Shown here piece by piece: positions 26,216 through 35,027 of a stretch of DNA of 64,000 nucleotides. Origin of the DNA: Bacillota bacterium (lineage in GTDB: Bacteria > Bacillota > Clostridia > Lachnospirales > Lachnospiraceae); NCBI GenBank assembly GCA_023436225.1, contig JAEZKA010000060.1:1-64000 (forward strand), read 5' to 3'. Position numbers and translations under genes: made by a program. The first letter of the stretch is position 1, and the number at the start of each line of letters is the position of its first letter. Under the pieces are notes generated by a model. That model made no database searches, was not told the origin of the DNA, and saw only the letters and a program-made list of their open reading frames with translations.

Positions 26216-27100
26216 TCATTTTGCTCTTTGTCTTTTTAAACAGCTTACAATTTTGATTAACTTAGCCCCAGATACCCTTTCTATCAATAAGAGAATAATT
26301 GATATCACAGCTAATAATATACTAAAAAGAACTAAATACTGAAGATTGACCTTGACATAGTCTACAGCAAAATAATAAAGTGAAGTAGGCATGATCTGTA
26401 TCCTGAAGTATAATTGCTTTGATAACAATATCAGCGGAATAACAGCGAGCATGATAGCCGCAGCGAAGGTACTGTTATATAAATAATACAGGAGCCTACG
26501 ATACCATGGATATCGTCTATCAAAAAAACTCAATAACAACAGTGTAAGCAGAGCACTCACTCCTGAAATCAATCCAAAGAGCATATGATAATCGATATTC
26601 ATTTTATATATTTGTTCTATTATAGGCACTTTAAGACTTCTACCATATTCATCTGAAACCAAAGTAGTATATTCATCAATATTTTTGGATATCTCTGAGT
26701 CTACACGAATATTTTTTTCATTAAGATAGGCATCAATTTTCTTCATTAGTCTGTCTCGGACTTTCTGTGTATCCGGACTATACTTTTCACCTATAGAGGT
26801 TGCTTCTATATAAGAAACAACCTCATCCTGTATCTCTTCTGATTGGAATACTCCCTCCAGTACCTCTGTCGGTAAACCGGTTGATATCATATACATCTTT
26901 GTATTGCTTTCTATCTCTTGATACAAATTATTGTAATAATCACTGGAACTTAGGACTCGTTTAATCGTGTTGCTATTCATACCATTCAATCTTAACATAC
27001 TCAGGAATACGATCCAAACAATCAAAAGTGATAATATGAAGGCTAACACGAAACTGATAATTCGTACAAAGTATAAATATAATTTATTCTCTCTCATCAT
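26216..27100 (-). CDS. Membrane protein in sortase operon
   Basis: The 294-residue product has one N-terminal membrane helix (about 10-35), an extracytoplasmic domain of about 130 residues rich in Glu, Ser and Tyr, and three further helices (about 175-190, 210-230, 250-270). A short basic tail follows. No family is recognised. Its ATG overlaps the sortase stop codon by 4 bp and has GAGGG upstream, so translation is probably coupled. It may help assemble or present the sorted surface protein; this rests on context alone. Confidence 0.75.
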   Translation of the reverse strand: MMRENKLYLYFVRIISFVLAFILSLLIVWIVFLSMLRLNGMNSNTIKRVLSSSDYYNNLYQEIESNTKMYMISTGLPTEVLEGVFQSEEIQDEVVSYIEATSIGEKYSPDTQKVRDRLMKKIDAYLNEKNIRVDSEISKNIDEYTTLVSDEYGRSLKVPIIEQIYKMNIDYHMLFGLISGVSALLTLLLLSFFDRRYPWYRRLLYYLYNSTFAAAIMLAVIPLILLSKQLYFRIQIMPTSLYYFAVDYVKVNLQYLVLFSILLAVISIILLLIERVSGAKLIKIVSCLKRQRAK

Positions 27101-27837
27101 CTTACAACCCTCGGGCCTGTCAACTTATCCGCGAATACAAACATCCGCTTCTCCTTTTTACCCGCAAATGATTGAAAGGGGTAGCAGGTATACATGATTA
27201 ATTTTTCCTCAGGAAGGGCCAGTATACGTTCCAACATGTCCTCCGCATCTTTAACATTCATAATTGACACCTCATCAATGATATATTGAAACTCTCCATA
27301 ATTCGTATCGTATATAACGATATCTCCGACTTGTATCTGTTCAATAGGCTTAAAGTAGGTAGTATTGTGAGCAGATAGCAGGATACTACGATCAAACCCT
27401 GGCAGAAAGCTCCCCATAAATTGTCCTGCACCTGCATTTAATATCCTTGTCGTATCGCCCCAATAGACCGGAGCTTCCAATTGAATTCTTTTGCAGGATA
27501 ACATCGCATAGTGTTCCCCTAGTTTAGGATATTGGATGTCTTTTATATTCACCGTTTTCTCCTCATTGAAGGTTTGAGCCACGTCGCTGTCAGGCTGAGG
27601 CTCTCCAATGAATGGCTTATTTAAATTGTCACGAGACAGCTTCTCGCGATACCAAGCATCCGGGGTATATATCCTCTTTAATTCATGCTTCTCGTAAGGA
27701 AGCTCACTTATTGAAATTGTTGAAATAAACAATCTGATACTTGGTGCGGCTATGAAATATAAAATGCTGTAGCCTACCACAGCAAAAAGGAATGGCATAT
27801 ATATATATGCCATGAATCGTATTAACTTATGCTTCAT
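27097..27837 (-). CDS. Sortase family transpeptidase
   Basis: Sortases cleave surface proteins at a C-terminal sorting motif and join them to the wall or to each other. This 246-residue protein has an N-terminal membrane anchor (about 10-35) and an extracellular sortase barrel. The likely catalytic residues are His 157 in LLSAHNTT, Cys 218 in MYTCYPF and Arg 231 in KEKRMFVF. There is no obvious ribosome binding site, and its start overlaps the end of the upstream gene by 11 bp, implying translational coupling. The subclass is unclear; a D-like assignment is a guess. Confidence 0.88.
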   Translation of the reverse strand: MKHKLIRFMAYIYMPFLFAVVGYSILYFIAAPSIRLFISTISISELPYEKHELKRIYTPDAWYREKLSRDNLNKPFIGEPQPDSDVAQTFNEEKTVNIKDIQYPKLGEHYAMLSCKRIQLEAPVYWGDTTRILNAGAGQFMGSFLPGFDRSILLSAHNTTYFKPIEQIQVGDIVIYDTNYGEFQYIIDEVSIMNVKDAEDMLERILALPEEKLIMYTCYPFQSFAGKKEKRMFVFADKLTGPRVVR

Positions 27838-28411
27838 AATTTAAACCAGCGTCTCTGTATTTATATGCTAACAATATTCCTGTCCCTATGGTCAATGCTA
27901 CAATAACTATCCATATATTCACAAACAAGGTATAATCATTATTACCAGTCTGATTTACCATATTCTTTGTTACAAATACGGTATCACCCTCGGAGTTTCT
28001 TACATCTATACTTGAATTCACAATATCCACTGAGACCTCGTAATCTAATGCTTTTGCCGCTTCTGTCGCCACAGTCAACAGCTTAAACGCAGCTTCTGAG
28101 TTCGCTATATTATTCATGTCCACTATACCCATCACCGACATTATTTCAATAGCCTCATCAATTTTACTTATAACCAAATCCGTCTGCTCCACTGTAAGAT
28201 CCACTTCATTACCGATTAATTCATTTTCTACTTGATTTATATATGCATTCGGTAAATAACTCTTTACTCCGTTAATCTCTGCACCGGACTTCAATTTATC
28301 CAATATCAATTGTTCCGTATCTGATATACCGGTCGCTGCCATAGCATTTTCAGGTCTACTCATAGCAAACAATAAGATTAGAATTGCAATTAACATGTAG
28401 TACTTCTTCAT
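27827..28411 (-). CDS. Secreted surface protein, likely sortase substrate
   Basis: The product is about 194 residues with a signal peptide (to about residue 26, AMAA), a helical, acidic extracellular region, and a C-terminal helix (about 162-182) followed by YKYRDAG. The motif just before that helix reads NMVNQTGNND, so VNQTG stands where LPXTG-like motifs usually lie. Its overlap with the sortase gene makes it the obvious substrate. The ATG at 28411 has GGAGG 7 bp upstream. It might alternatively be a simple tail-anchored membrane protein. Confidence 0.75.
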   Translation of the reverse strand: MKKYYMLIAILILLFAMSRPENAMAATGISDTEQLILDKLKSGAEINGVKSYLPNAYINQVENELIGNEVDLTVEQTDLVISKIDEAIEIMSVMGIVDMNNIANSEAAFKLLTVATEAAKALDYEVSVDIVNSSIDVRNSEGDTVFVTKNMVNQTGNNDYTLFVNIWIVIVALTIGTGILLAYKYRDAGLNYEA

Positions 28412-28555
28412 CACTCTGCCTCCGTTTCGCCTCGTTATTATGTCTTGGATGTTGATTGCTTCTACTGTTAAATTTTAACCCTAATGGCATTTTTTTATTC
28501 ACTATTTTATCATCGTAATACCTTAATTTGAAACGAGCACCCTCCGAAAAGCGTG

Positions 28556-28572
28556 GTCCAGCTACGCTGGAC
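28556..28572. repeat. Hairpin GTCCAGC-TAC-GCTGGAC
   Basis: Perfect 7-bp arms surround 3 nt, about 145 bp upstream of the sortase operon start. It has no T run. It may be an operator or the 5' hairpin of the mRNA. Confidence 0.35.
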
Positions 28573-28593
28573 ACACGACACACCACGAAAAAA

Positions 28594-28618
28594 AGAAGCT
28601 GCGATAAACACAGCTTCT
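28594..28618 (-). terminator. Terminator of the opp operon
   Basis: AGAAGCTG pairs with CAGCTTCT and is followed on the minus strand by TTTTTTT, 19 bp after the oppF stop codon. Confidence 0.88.
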
Positions 28619-28636
28619 TCCTAAAGTATTATTAAA

Positions 28637-29620
28637 TTATTGCGCTACATGATGACAAGCCACCAGATGACCTTGTTTCATCTCTAATGCAGGTTTCTCC
28701 TGTCTACAGATATCTGTTGCCTTAGGACAACGACCTGCGAAAGGACATCCCTTTGGAGTGTTAATCGGGCTAGGAACATCACCGGTCAATATCTGGCGTT
28801 TCTTCTGCGCTTCCTTATCCGGGTCCGGTATCGGAACTGCTGAAAGCAGTGCCTGAGAATACGGATGTAAGGTATTATCATAGAGTTCATCGCTGGTTGC
28901 TAACTCAACAATATTACCCAAATACATAACGGCGATACGATCACTGATATACTTAACGATATTTAAGTCATGTGCGATGAAAAGATAAGTTAATCCCAGC
29001 TTCTCCTGAAGATCATGAAGAAGATTTATAATTTGCGACTGGATGGAAACATCCAGCGCCGAAATAGGCTCATCACATACAATAAACTCAGGCTCAATGG
29101 AAAGAGCTCTTGCAATACCGATGCGCTGACGCTGTCCACCGGAGAATTCGTGAGGGAAACGATTCGCATGCTCACGGTTCAAACCAACCAATTCAAGCAG
29201 TTCGTATACTCTCTCCTGACGCTTCTGTTTATTGTACATTTTATGAATAACCATACCCTCTTCAATGATGGATCCAACTGTCATACGAGGATCTAGCGAG
29301 GAATAAGGATCCTGGAAGATGATTTGAGCCATTTTCGAATACTCAAAATGAGTACTCTTCTTAATCTCGATATCTTTTTTCCCATGATATAAAATCCTAC
29401 CCTGCGTAGGTGGATAGATACCCATAAGAACTTTTCCTAGAGTGGACTTTCCACAACCGGATTCACCTACAAGACCTAAGGTCTCACCTTTGTAAATATC
29501 AATATTGACATTATTAACAGCTTTTAGGATACCCTCAGATACTCTGAAATGCTTGGATACCTGCTGCAATTCTACCAATTTATTATTATCATTTTTGTTT
29601 AAAGGTGTTTGTTTACTCAT
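28637..29620 (-). CDS. oppF: Oligopeptide ABC transporter ATP-binding protein OppF
   Basis: This is one of the two ATPases driving oligopeptide uptake. Walker A GESGCGKST (about 54-62), signature SGGQRQRIGIA (about 162), Walker B and the D-loop are all present. The C-terminal extension has the Cys-rich CPFAGRCPKATDIC segment, which in this family can bind an iron-sulfur cluster. Its ATG overlaps the oppD stop (TAATG) with GGAGG upstream. It is last in the operon. Assignment to dipeptide or nickel transport (Dpp, Nik) is possible but less likely. Confidence 0.9.
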   Translation of the reverse strand: MSKQTPLNKNDNNKLVELQQVSKHFRVSEGILKAVNNVNIDIYKGETLGLVGESGCGKSTLGKVLMGIYPPTQGRILYHGKKDIEIKKSTHFEYSKMAQIIFQDPYSSLDPRMTVGSIIEEGMVIHKMYNKQKRQERVYELLELVGLNREHANRFPHEFSGGQRQRIGIARALSIEPEFIVCDEPISALDVSIQSQIINLLHDLQEKLGLTYLFIAHDLNIVKYISDRIAVMYLGNIVELATSDELYDNTLHPYSQALLSAVPIPDPDKEAQKKRQILTGDVPSPINTPKGCPFAGRCPKATDICRQEKPALEMKQGHLVACHHVAQ

Positions 29621-30624
29621 TATTGTTCACCTCCGTCTTTTGCTCCCGGACAATCCTCATGATGTAACCAGCAAGCGGAAAGATGATTCTGTCCTACTTC
29701 AAATTGAGGCGGGAGTTCCGCGTGACAGATCTTCATACAATTCTTACATCTGCTTGCGAAGCCACAGCCTACCGGAGGATTTAATAGATCCGGAGGAGTA
29801 CCGGCAATGGATACCAGACGAACGCTGCGATCCATATCGGTTGTTGGGAGACTTCTTAACAAAGCTTTTGTATAAGGATGAGAAGGGTGATAGAAAATAT
29901 CTTCTGCAGTTCCTATCTCTACAATCTTGCCTGCATACATAACAGCTACACGATCTGCCATGGAGGCAACAACACCGAGGTCATGAGTAATCAGAATGAT
30001 TGCTGTATTTGTCTTCTCCTTGATTTCCTGAAGAAGATCCATAATCTGTGCCTGAATTGTAACGTCAAGCGCAGTAGTAGGCTCATCCGCTATCAGAAGC
30101 TTCGGCGCGCAAGAAAGCGCCATAGCTATCATAACTCTTTGCCTCATACCACCGGAAAACTCATGTGGATATTGTGTAGATCTCTGTTCAGGGTTTGGAA
30201 TATTAACCAGCTTCAGAAGACGAAGTGCTTCCTTGTGAGCTTCCTCTTTTGTCAATTTCTGATGATGCCGAATTGCTTCCGTCAACTGTTTACCTACTGT
30301 CATGGTAGGGTTTAGACAGGTCATCGGATCCTGGAAGATCATACTAACATCTTTACCACGGATATTCATCATCTCTTTCTCTGTCGCATTTACGATATCT
30401 TTATCAACAAGTTGAATTTCTCCCTTGACAATACGTGCCGGGGGCATCGGATTCAACTTCATAATCGTCTGTGCTGTTACGCTCTTACCGCAACCGCTTT
30501 CTCCTACGATAGCAAGTACCTCACCTTCGGCTACGTCGAAGGTGACACCGCGAACCGCCTTTACTTCACCGGCATAAGTATCGAAGGATACATGTAAATC
30601 ATTTACTTGTAATACTTTATTCAT
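29620..30624 (-). CDS. oppD: Oligopeptide ABC transporter ATP-binding protein OppD
   Basis: This is the partner ATPase of OppF. It shows GESGCGKSV Walker A (about 40), the signature SGGMRQRVMIA (about 160), the Walker B region LLIADEPTTALD, and the OppD/DppD C-terminal Cys motif (CGFASRCKNCMKIC). The ATG at 30624 has AAGGAG 8 bp upstream, within the last codons of oppC. The stop overlaps oppF. Confidence 0.9.
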   Translation of the reverse strand: MNKVLQVNDLHVSFDTYAGEVKAVRGVTFDVAEGEVLAIVGESGCGKSVTAQTIMKLNPMPPARIVKGEIQLVDKDIVNATEKEMMNIRGKDVSMIFQDPMTCLNPTMTVGKQLTEAIRHHQKLTKEEAHKEALRLLKLVNIPNPEQRSTQYPHEFSGGMRQRVMIAMALSCAPKLLIADEPTTALDVTIQAQIMDLLQEIKEKTNTAIILITHDLGVVASMADRVAVMYAGKIVEIGTAEDIFYHPSHPYTKALLRSLPTTDMDRSVRLVSIAGTPPDLLNPPVGCGFASRCKNCMKICHAELPPQFEVGQNHLSACWLHHEDCPGAKDGGEQ

Positions 30625-30628
30625 CACA

Positions 30629-31567
30629 TTATCTCCTTAACTTAGGATCCAAAGCATCACGTAAACCGTCACCCAACAGATTGAAGGATAACATGGTTAA
30701 ACTAATGCAGATCGCAGGTATAATCAACTGGGAAGGAAACATCTGGAACACTCTGGATCCATCATTTGCAAGAACACCCCAGCTAGCCAACGGTACCGGA
30801 ACACCAAGACCGATGTAGCTCAAAAACGCCTCGGTAAAAATAGCACTTGGAATAGCTAAAGTTATATTAACAATTACAACGCTGAGTGTATTAGGAAGCA
30901 GATGTTTCCCAATAATTCTGGCTGGTCTGGCACCCATAACCTTAGCAGCTACAATATAATCCTGCTGTTTTAAGCTCATGATCTGACCACGAACCAGTCG
31001 AGCCATACCCGTCCAACCAACGGTAGCATAAGCAATAACCATAGTCATAGCACCAGGCGGAATTACCATCATTAATAATACTACGATAATCAAATATGGA
31101 ATACCGTTGATAATCTCGATAATTCTCATCATTACATTATCTACCGCACCGCCAAGATAACCAGAGATACCACCATAGATAATACCAACAATGAAGTTGA
31201 TAAATACTGCGGCAAAGGCTATAAACAAGGAAATTCTACCACCAGACCAGGTTCTGGTGAAAATATCACGTCCTAAGGTATCCGTTCCGAAAATATGCAT
31301 ATGACCATCGGTAGGATCCGTGTAAAACATGGGTGCATCGGTATGTGATAAGTGCTGCTCACTAATAGTATACCTTGAAAACATCGGAACAAAGATACTA
31401 AGTAAAATAATAACTATTATAACGAATAAACATACCATTGCTGCTTTATTCTTAGAAAGACGATGCATTGCATCCTTCCAGTAGTTCGTACTTGGTCTGC
31501 CAATCTTATTTGCTTCTTCTGCATTGGCTCCGACCCATTCAAATTGACTCTTATCTATTACGCTCAT
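30629..31567 (-). CDS. oppC: Oligopeptide ABC transporter permease OppC
   Basis: This membrane permease has about six helices: an N-terminal one near residues 40-60, then a five-helix core with an EAA-type loop (ARLVRGQIMSLKQQDYIVAAKVMGA, roughly 185-210). The start is set at 31567 (AAAGGAG upstream), just 4 bp after the oppB stop. A longer frame to 31624 would run back into oppB and lacks a ribosome binding site. Confidence 0.9.
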   Translation of the reverse strand: MSVIDKSQFEWVGANAEEANKIGRPSTNYWKDAMHRLSKNKAAMVCLFVIIVIILLSIFVPMFSRYTISEQHLSHTDAPMFYTDPTDGHMHIFGTDTLGRDIFTRTWSGGRISLFIAFAAVFINFIVGIIYGGISGYLGGAVDNVMMRIIEIINGIPYLIIVVLLMMVIPPGAMTMVIAYATVGWTGMARLVRGQIMSLKQQDYIVAAKVMGARPARIIGKHLLPNTLSVVIVNITLAIPSAIFTEAFLSYIGLGVPVPLASWGVLANDGSRVFQMFPSQLIIPAICISLTMLSFNLLGDGLRDALDPKLRR

Positions 31568-31571
31568 GTCG

Positions 31572-32516
31572 TCACTCCTTTGCATCTGCAATCTTAACAC
31601 GGGGATCAATGAAACCATAAGCAATATCTACAACAAGACTTGCTATTACCAAAAAGGCTCCATAAAATAATGTGGTTCCTGAAATCATCGTATAGTCCTG
31701 AGTCTGAATGCTTAATACAAAGAATTTACCCATTCCGGGGATTGAGAATATGTTTTCAACTACGAAGGCACCGGTAAGTACAGTAGCTGCAATTGGTCCT
31801 AGTACCGTAATAACGGGCATAATAGCATTACGTACAGCATGCTTCCAAATAATCTTTTTCTGAGATAAACCTTTGGATTTCGCCGTCTTAATATAATCCT
31901 GACCGAGCACATCAAGCATACTGGTTCTCATTAATCTTGAAATAGTCGCAAGGGAACCAAAACTCAATGCGAATGCCGGTAATAATTTGCTTGAAAAGGA
32001 ACTCCATCCCGTAATAGGGAAGAAACGTACTCCTGTTAACTGGTACAGCTTTAAGCCTAAAAAGTACTGGAGAAGTGCTCCAATTATAAAACCTGGAACC
32101 GATACACCTATGATGGCAATCAACATCGTAACCGTATCCCATTTGGTTCCTCTTTTGACAGCAGCTATAATGCCAAGTAAAACACCCATGACAGTAGCAA
32201 ATATCAGTGCTCTAAGACCTAAATCTAATGAATATGGAAAAGCTTGTGCAATAATATCATTAACTGAACGATTGTAATGCATAGAAAGACCTAAGTCTCC
32301 TCGGAATACATTCCTCATATACATCCATAATTGAACATAGGCCGGTTTATCTAAACCATACTTCGTATTTAATGCTTTTAACGTAGTCTCCGGAATCGCT
32401 TTCTCACCAATAAAGGGATCGCCGGGTAGCATACGCATCATAAAGAACGTTAATGCTGTTAATACTATTAATGTCAAAAACGCATAAAATAATCGTTTTA
32501 CAATATATTTAAACAC
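31572..32516 (-). CDS. oppB: Oligopeptide ABC transporter permease OppB
   Basis: This is the first permease subunit, 315 residues with six helices, the N-terminal FFMMRMLPGDPF motif and the cytoplasmic loop SRLMRTSMLDVLGQDYIKTA. The start is GTG at 32516 with GGAGG 7 bp upstream; the TTG two codons before touches that site. A structured 620-bp gap separates it from oppA. Confidence 0.9.
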   Translation of the reverse strand: MFKYIVKRLFYAFLTLIVLTALTFFMMRMLPGDPFIGEKAIPETTLKALNTKYGLDKPAYVQLWMYMRNVFRGDLGLSMHYNRSVNDIIAQAFPYSLDLGLRALIFATVMGVLLGIIAAVKRGTKWDTVTMLIAIIGVSVPGFIIGALLQYFLGLKLYQLTGVRFFPITGWSSFSSKLLPAFALSFGSLATISRLMRTSMLDVLGQDYIKTAKSKGLSQKKIIWKHAVRNAIMPVITVLGPIAATVLTGAFVVENIFSIPGMGKFFVLSIQTQDYTMISGTTLFYGAFLVIASLVVDIAYGFIDPRVKIADAKE

Positions 32517-32757
32517 ATGCAATCCTCCTTTCTTATAATCATAAATTTTGTTTAATATGAGGAATAATGAAAAACTGGGTCCAGAAGAATTGATGTCCTA
32601 TATTGCTTTTCGCAAACCAACTCATTAATGTACTAATTTAAATGAATAAAGTGGCAGACATTAATACTATCTTTACCCTAGAAAAGTAATATAGGATGAC
32701 AATTCTATCATAGACCGATTATCGCATTCATAGCAATATGCCAGCGTGAATGTCTTT

Positions 32758-32867
32758 CTTGCAATGCAAATAATTCATATGTTTAACGCATTTTCTTGCA
32801 ACACAAGTGAACTTCTTGCAACGCAAGTGTACTTCTTGCGATGCAAATGTAATTCTTGCATTATTCT
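32758..32867. repeat. Array of CTTGC-N3-GCAAG palindromes, 20-bp period
   Basis: Imperfect palindromes of the form CTTGCaacGCAAG begin at 32758, 32795, 32815, 32835 and a half copy at 32855. The last four are exactly 20 bp apart, two helical turns, and share the unit TTCTTGCAACGCAAGTGTAC with small changes. Confidence 0.75.
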
Positions 32868-32882
32868 CACTCCGCTTATTAT

Positions 32883-32909
32883 ATCATGAACATGAAGCTT
32901 GTTCATGAT
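32883..32909. repeat. Perfect inverted repeat
   Basis: ATCATGAACA and TGTTCATGAT are perfect 10-bp arms around 7 nt in the oppA-oppB gap. No T run follows, so RNA stabilisation or protein binding is more likely than termination. Confidence 0.6.
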
Positions 32910-32923
32910 CTTTCGCTACGATC

Positions 32924-32950
32924 GTAACCTACAAGCAAGCTTGCGGTTAC
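32924..32950. repeat. Nested inverted repeat
   Basis: GTAACC and GGTTAC flank an inner perfect palindrome GCAAGCTTGC (32935-32944). The GCAAG/CTTGC words are those of the neighbouring 20-bp array. Confidence 0.5.
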
Positions 32951-33054
32951 TCACTCCGTGTTCTATTATACTATATCTTAACACAAAAGTCGTGCTTTTT
33001 TTCGTTTTTTTTCGCTAGGGAATTGTTGGGAGATTCATTCTTTACATAAGGGAA

Positions 33055-33079
33055 GTGCGGGTTATAATTCAGCCCGCAC
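33055..33079. repeat. GC-rich hairpin after oppA
   Basis: GTGCGGG and CCCGCAC pair around 11 nt, about 58 bp past the oppA stop. It lacks a T run and may protect the oppA mRNA 3' end. Confidence 0.55.
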
Positions 33080-33136
33080 CACCTCAAGTCAAATTCGTAC
33101 TACGAATCTGTAAAAATGATCCTAAGTTTGTTTCTA

Positions 33137-34798
33137 TTATTTAGATAACTTTACATTCTTGTAGTTCATATCCTGGAAAGCAGTTCTTACAACACCTGAT
33201 GCAATCTTTCCACTAACAATATAATCTCTGGATCTCCAGTAAATAGGTGCAATTGGAAGATCTGTTGTTACTAACTTCTCAAGATCCATCAAATAACCAA
33301 AACGTTCTTTTGAATCTAAGGTTGTACGAACCTTGTTCAGTAACTCATCATATGCCGGATTACTATAGCTGGTATGATTGTTACCGTTGCCTGTTTCAAA
33401 TAAATCAAGGAAGGTCATAGGATCGTTGTAGTCAGGACCCCAACCAGCAAACACTAAGGAGAAGTCTTTGTTGGACATTCTCTCAAGTCTGCTCTTGAAA
33501 GGCATTGCTTCTACTACAATTTCCAGACCAAGATTAGTCTTTAACTGTTCCTGAACAAATGCTGCATTCTTCGTAGCGGTATCACTATCATCACAGATCA
33601 TAGTGATTGTTATACTATCAGTACCAAGCTCCTGCTTAGCCTTATCTAAATATTCAACTGCTTTAGCCTTATCAAATACGGGAAGAGTTGCTCCAACTTC
33701 ATCTGCAAACTTCTTCTCTAAACCGTTAATTGCAGGAGGAACGAAGCCAACTGCACCCTTAGAGCTATTCTTAACGATACTGTCTACGAAAGCCTGGCTG
33801 TCAATTCCGTAAGTGATTGCGGAACGAAGATTTTGATTTGCAAGAGTAGGATCTGTTAAGTTGAACTCTAAGTAGAAAGTAGAACCATCATCATAAGTAT
33901 AAACAGGGTAGCCTTCGCCCTTCATTAACTTAGCTTGGTCACCATTTACACCGATAACATCAACTTCACCAGCCTTGAAGGCATTCAAAGCTGCATTGGT
34001 GTCGTTAATCATAACCATATTGATAGTCTCAATTGCAATATCCTTTGCATTGTAGTAATCAGGATTCTTGGTAAGAACAATCTTGCTCTCATGTTCCCAG
34101 CTGGTCATGTTGAATGCACCATTAGTAACGATCTTATCAGCATCTGTACCATAAGCAGTACCAAATTCATTGTATGCCTTCTCATTCATCGGAGCCATTA
34201 CACCGAATGCTAAAGTATCAATGAAATAAGGGGTAGGATTCTCTAAAGTACACTCTAAGGTGTATTCGTCAAGAGCCTTAAAACCAAGCTGATCTGCTCC
34301 AACCTCGCCATTGTTATAAGCGCGGCCATTCTTAAATACATAACCAAACATAGCATAGTCAGCTGTAAATTCAGGTGTTAACAGTGAGGTCCAAGCAAAA
34401 ACGAAGTCGTTCGCTGTAACCTTCTCACCGTTGGACCATTTCATATCATCGCGAAGCTTGAAGGTATAAACCAAACCATCATCGCTAACGGTCCATTCCT
34501 TTGCTACACCGGGCTGTACCTTATCATTTTCATCCAGCGTAACAAGATTCTCAATAATGTGACGAATTACTGTGAAAGATATGGTATCAGTTGTTGTGAT
34601 AGTATTCATATCTGCAGGCTCGGTAGAAAGGTTAATAGTAATGGAATTAGCGTCCGGTGTTCCCGGGTAAGCGCTTCTGTCATCAGCTGCCTGAGTATCA
34701 GTACCAGCGCCCTCTTCTTTCTTTGCGCCGCATGCAGTAAACATAGATACTGTCATTGCTAAAACAAGCATAACGGCAAGTAATTTCTTGAATTTCAT
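33137..34798 (-). CDS. oppA: Oligopeptide-binding lipoprotein OppA
   Basis: This extracellular solute-binding lipoprotein captures peptides for the OppBCDF transporter. It has a short signal peptide ending in FTAC (lipid-modified Cys near residue 23), a Glu/Gly/Thr linker, and a class 5 binding domain with the typical AKEWTVSDDGLVYTFKLR region. Length about 553 residues is normal. The start is ATG at 34798, about 11 bp from GGAGG; an ATG at 34828 lies upstream of that site. A consensus promoter and a terminator-like hairpin lie in its leader. Confidence 0.92.
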   Translation of the reverse strand: MKFKKLLAVMLVLAMTVSMFTACGAKKEEGAGTDTQAADDRSAYPGTPDANSITINLSTEPADMNTITTTDTISFTVIRHIIENLVTLDENDKVQPGVAKEWTVSDDGLVYTFKLRDDMKWSNGEKVTANDFVFAWTSLLTPEFTADYAMFGYVFKNGRAYNNGEVGADQLGFKALDEYTLECTLENPTPYFIDTLAFGVMAPMNEKAYNEFGTAYGTDADKIVTNGAFNMTSWEHESKIVLTKNPDYYNAKDIAIETINMVMINDTNAALNAFKAGEVDVIGVNGDQAKLMKGEGYPVYTYDDGSTFYLEFNLTDPTLANQNLRSAITYGIDSQAFVDSIVKNSSKGAVGFVPPAINGLEKKFADEVGATLPVFDKAKAVEYLDKAKQELGTDSITITMICDDSDTATKNAAFVQEQLKTNLGLEIVVEAMPFKSRLERMSNKDFSLVFAGWGPDYNDPMTFLDLFETGNGNNHTSYSNPAYDELLNKVRTTLDSKERFGYLMDLEKLVTTDLPIAPIYWRSRDYIVSGKIASGVVRTAFQDMNYKNVKLSK

Positions 34799-34829
34799 AA
34801 ATATATTCTCCTCCTTTTTCCTATACAAA

Positions 34830-34857
34830 AAGGAAGTATATTATCATACACTTCCTT
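34830..34857 (-). promoter_or_regulatory. Terminator-like hairpin in the oppA leader
   Basis: AAGGAAGT pairs with ACTTCCTT, followed on the minus strand by TTTTTG. It lies between the oppA promoter and the ribosome binding site, so a nascent transcript would meet it within about 15-40 nt. It could be an attenuator or a stabilising 5' hairpin. Confidence 0.6.
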
Positions 34858-34877
34858 AGTATATAAATGATACAAAC

Positions 34878-34906
34878 ATTCTAATACAAAAATGTATATT
34901 AGTCAA
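34878..34906 (-). promoter_or_regulatory. Sigma-A promoter of oppA
   Basis: TTGACT (34901-34906) and TAGAAT (34878-34883) are 17 bp apart on the minus strand. Each hexamer differs by one base from consensus. Confidence 0.75.
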
Positions 34907-35027
34907 GATAAGAACTTTATTAATAAAGATTAAATTAATGAATCGTTGTTTTTATTTGTATTATTTGGTCAATTATGAACCTTCTTCGTCAGAATGTGAC
35001 TCTCTTTGTCGCAATTTGCTATGCATG

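Larger units (their letters stand above)
32517..33136. other. Structured intergenic region between oppA and oppB
   Basis: This 620-bp gap carries no convincing gene. It holds, in order from oppB: the CTTGC-N3-GCAAG array (32758-32867), the inverted repeats 32883-32909 and 32924-32950, and the GC-rich hairpin 33055-33079. Such a spacer is far longer than usual in opp operons and may set the OppA:OppB ratio or carry an internal promoter. Confidence 0.6.

Noticed and set aside
26025..26219. 64-residue minus-strand frame after the sortase operon
   Set aside because: It is the complement of the better supported 36-residue plus-strand frame and lacks a start signal.
32758..32867. CRISPR array
   Set aside because: Units are 20 bp without unique spacers, palindromic, and no cas genes are near. 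It is a short tandem operator-like array.
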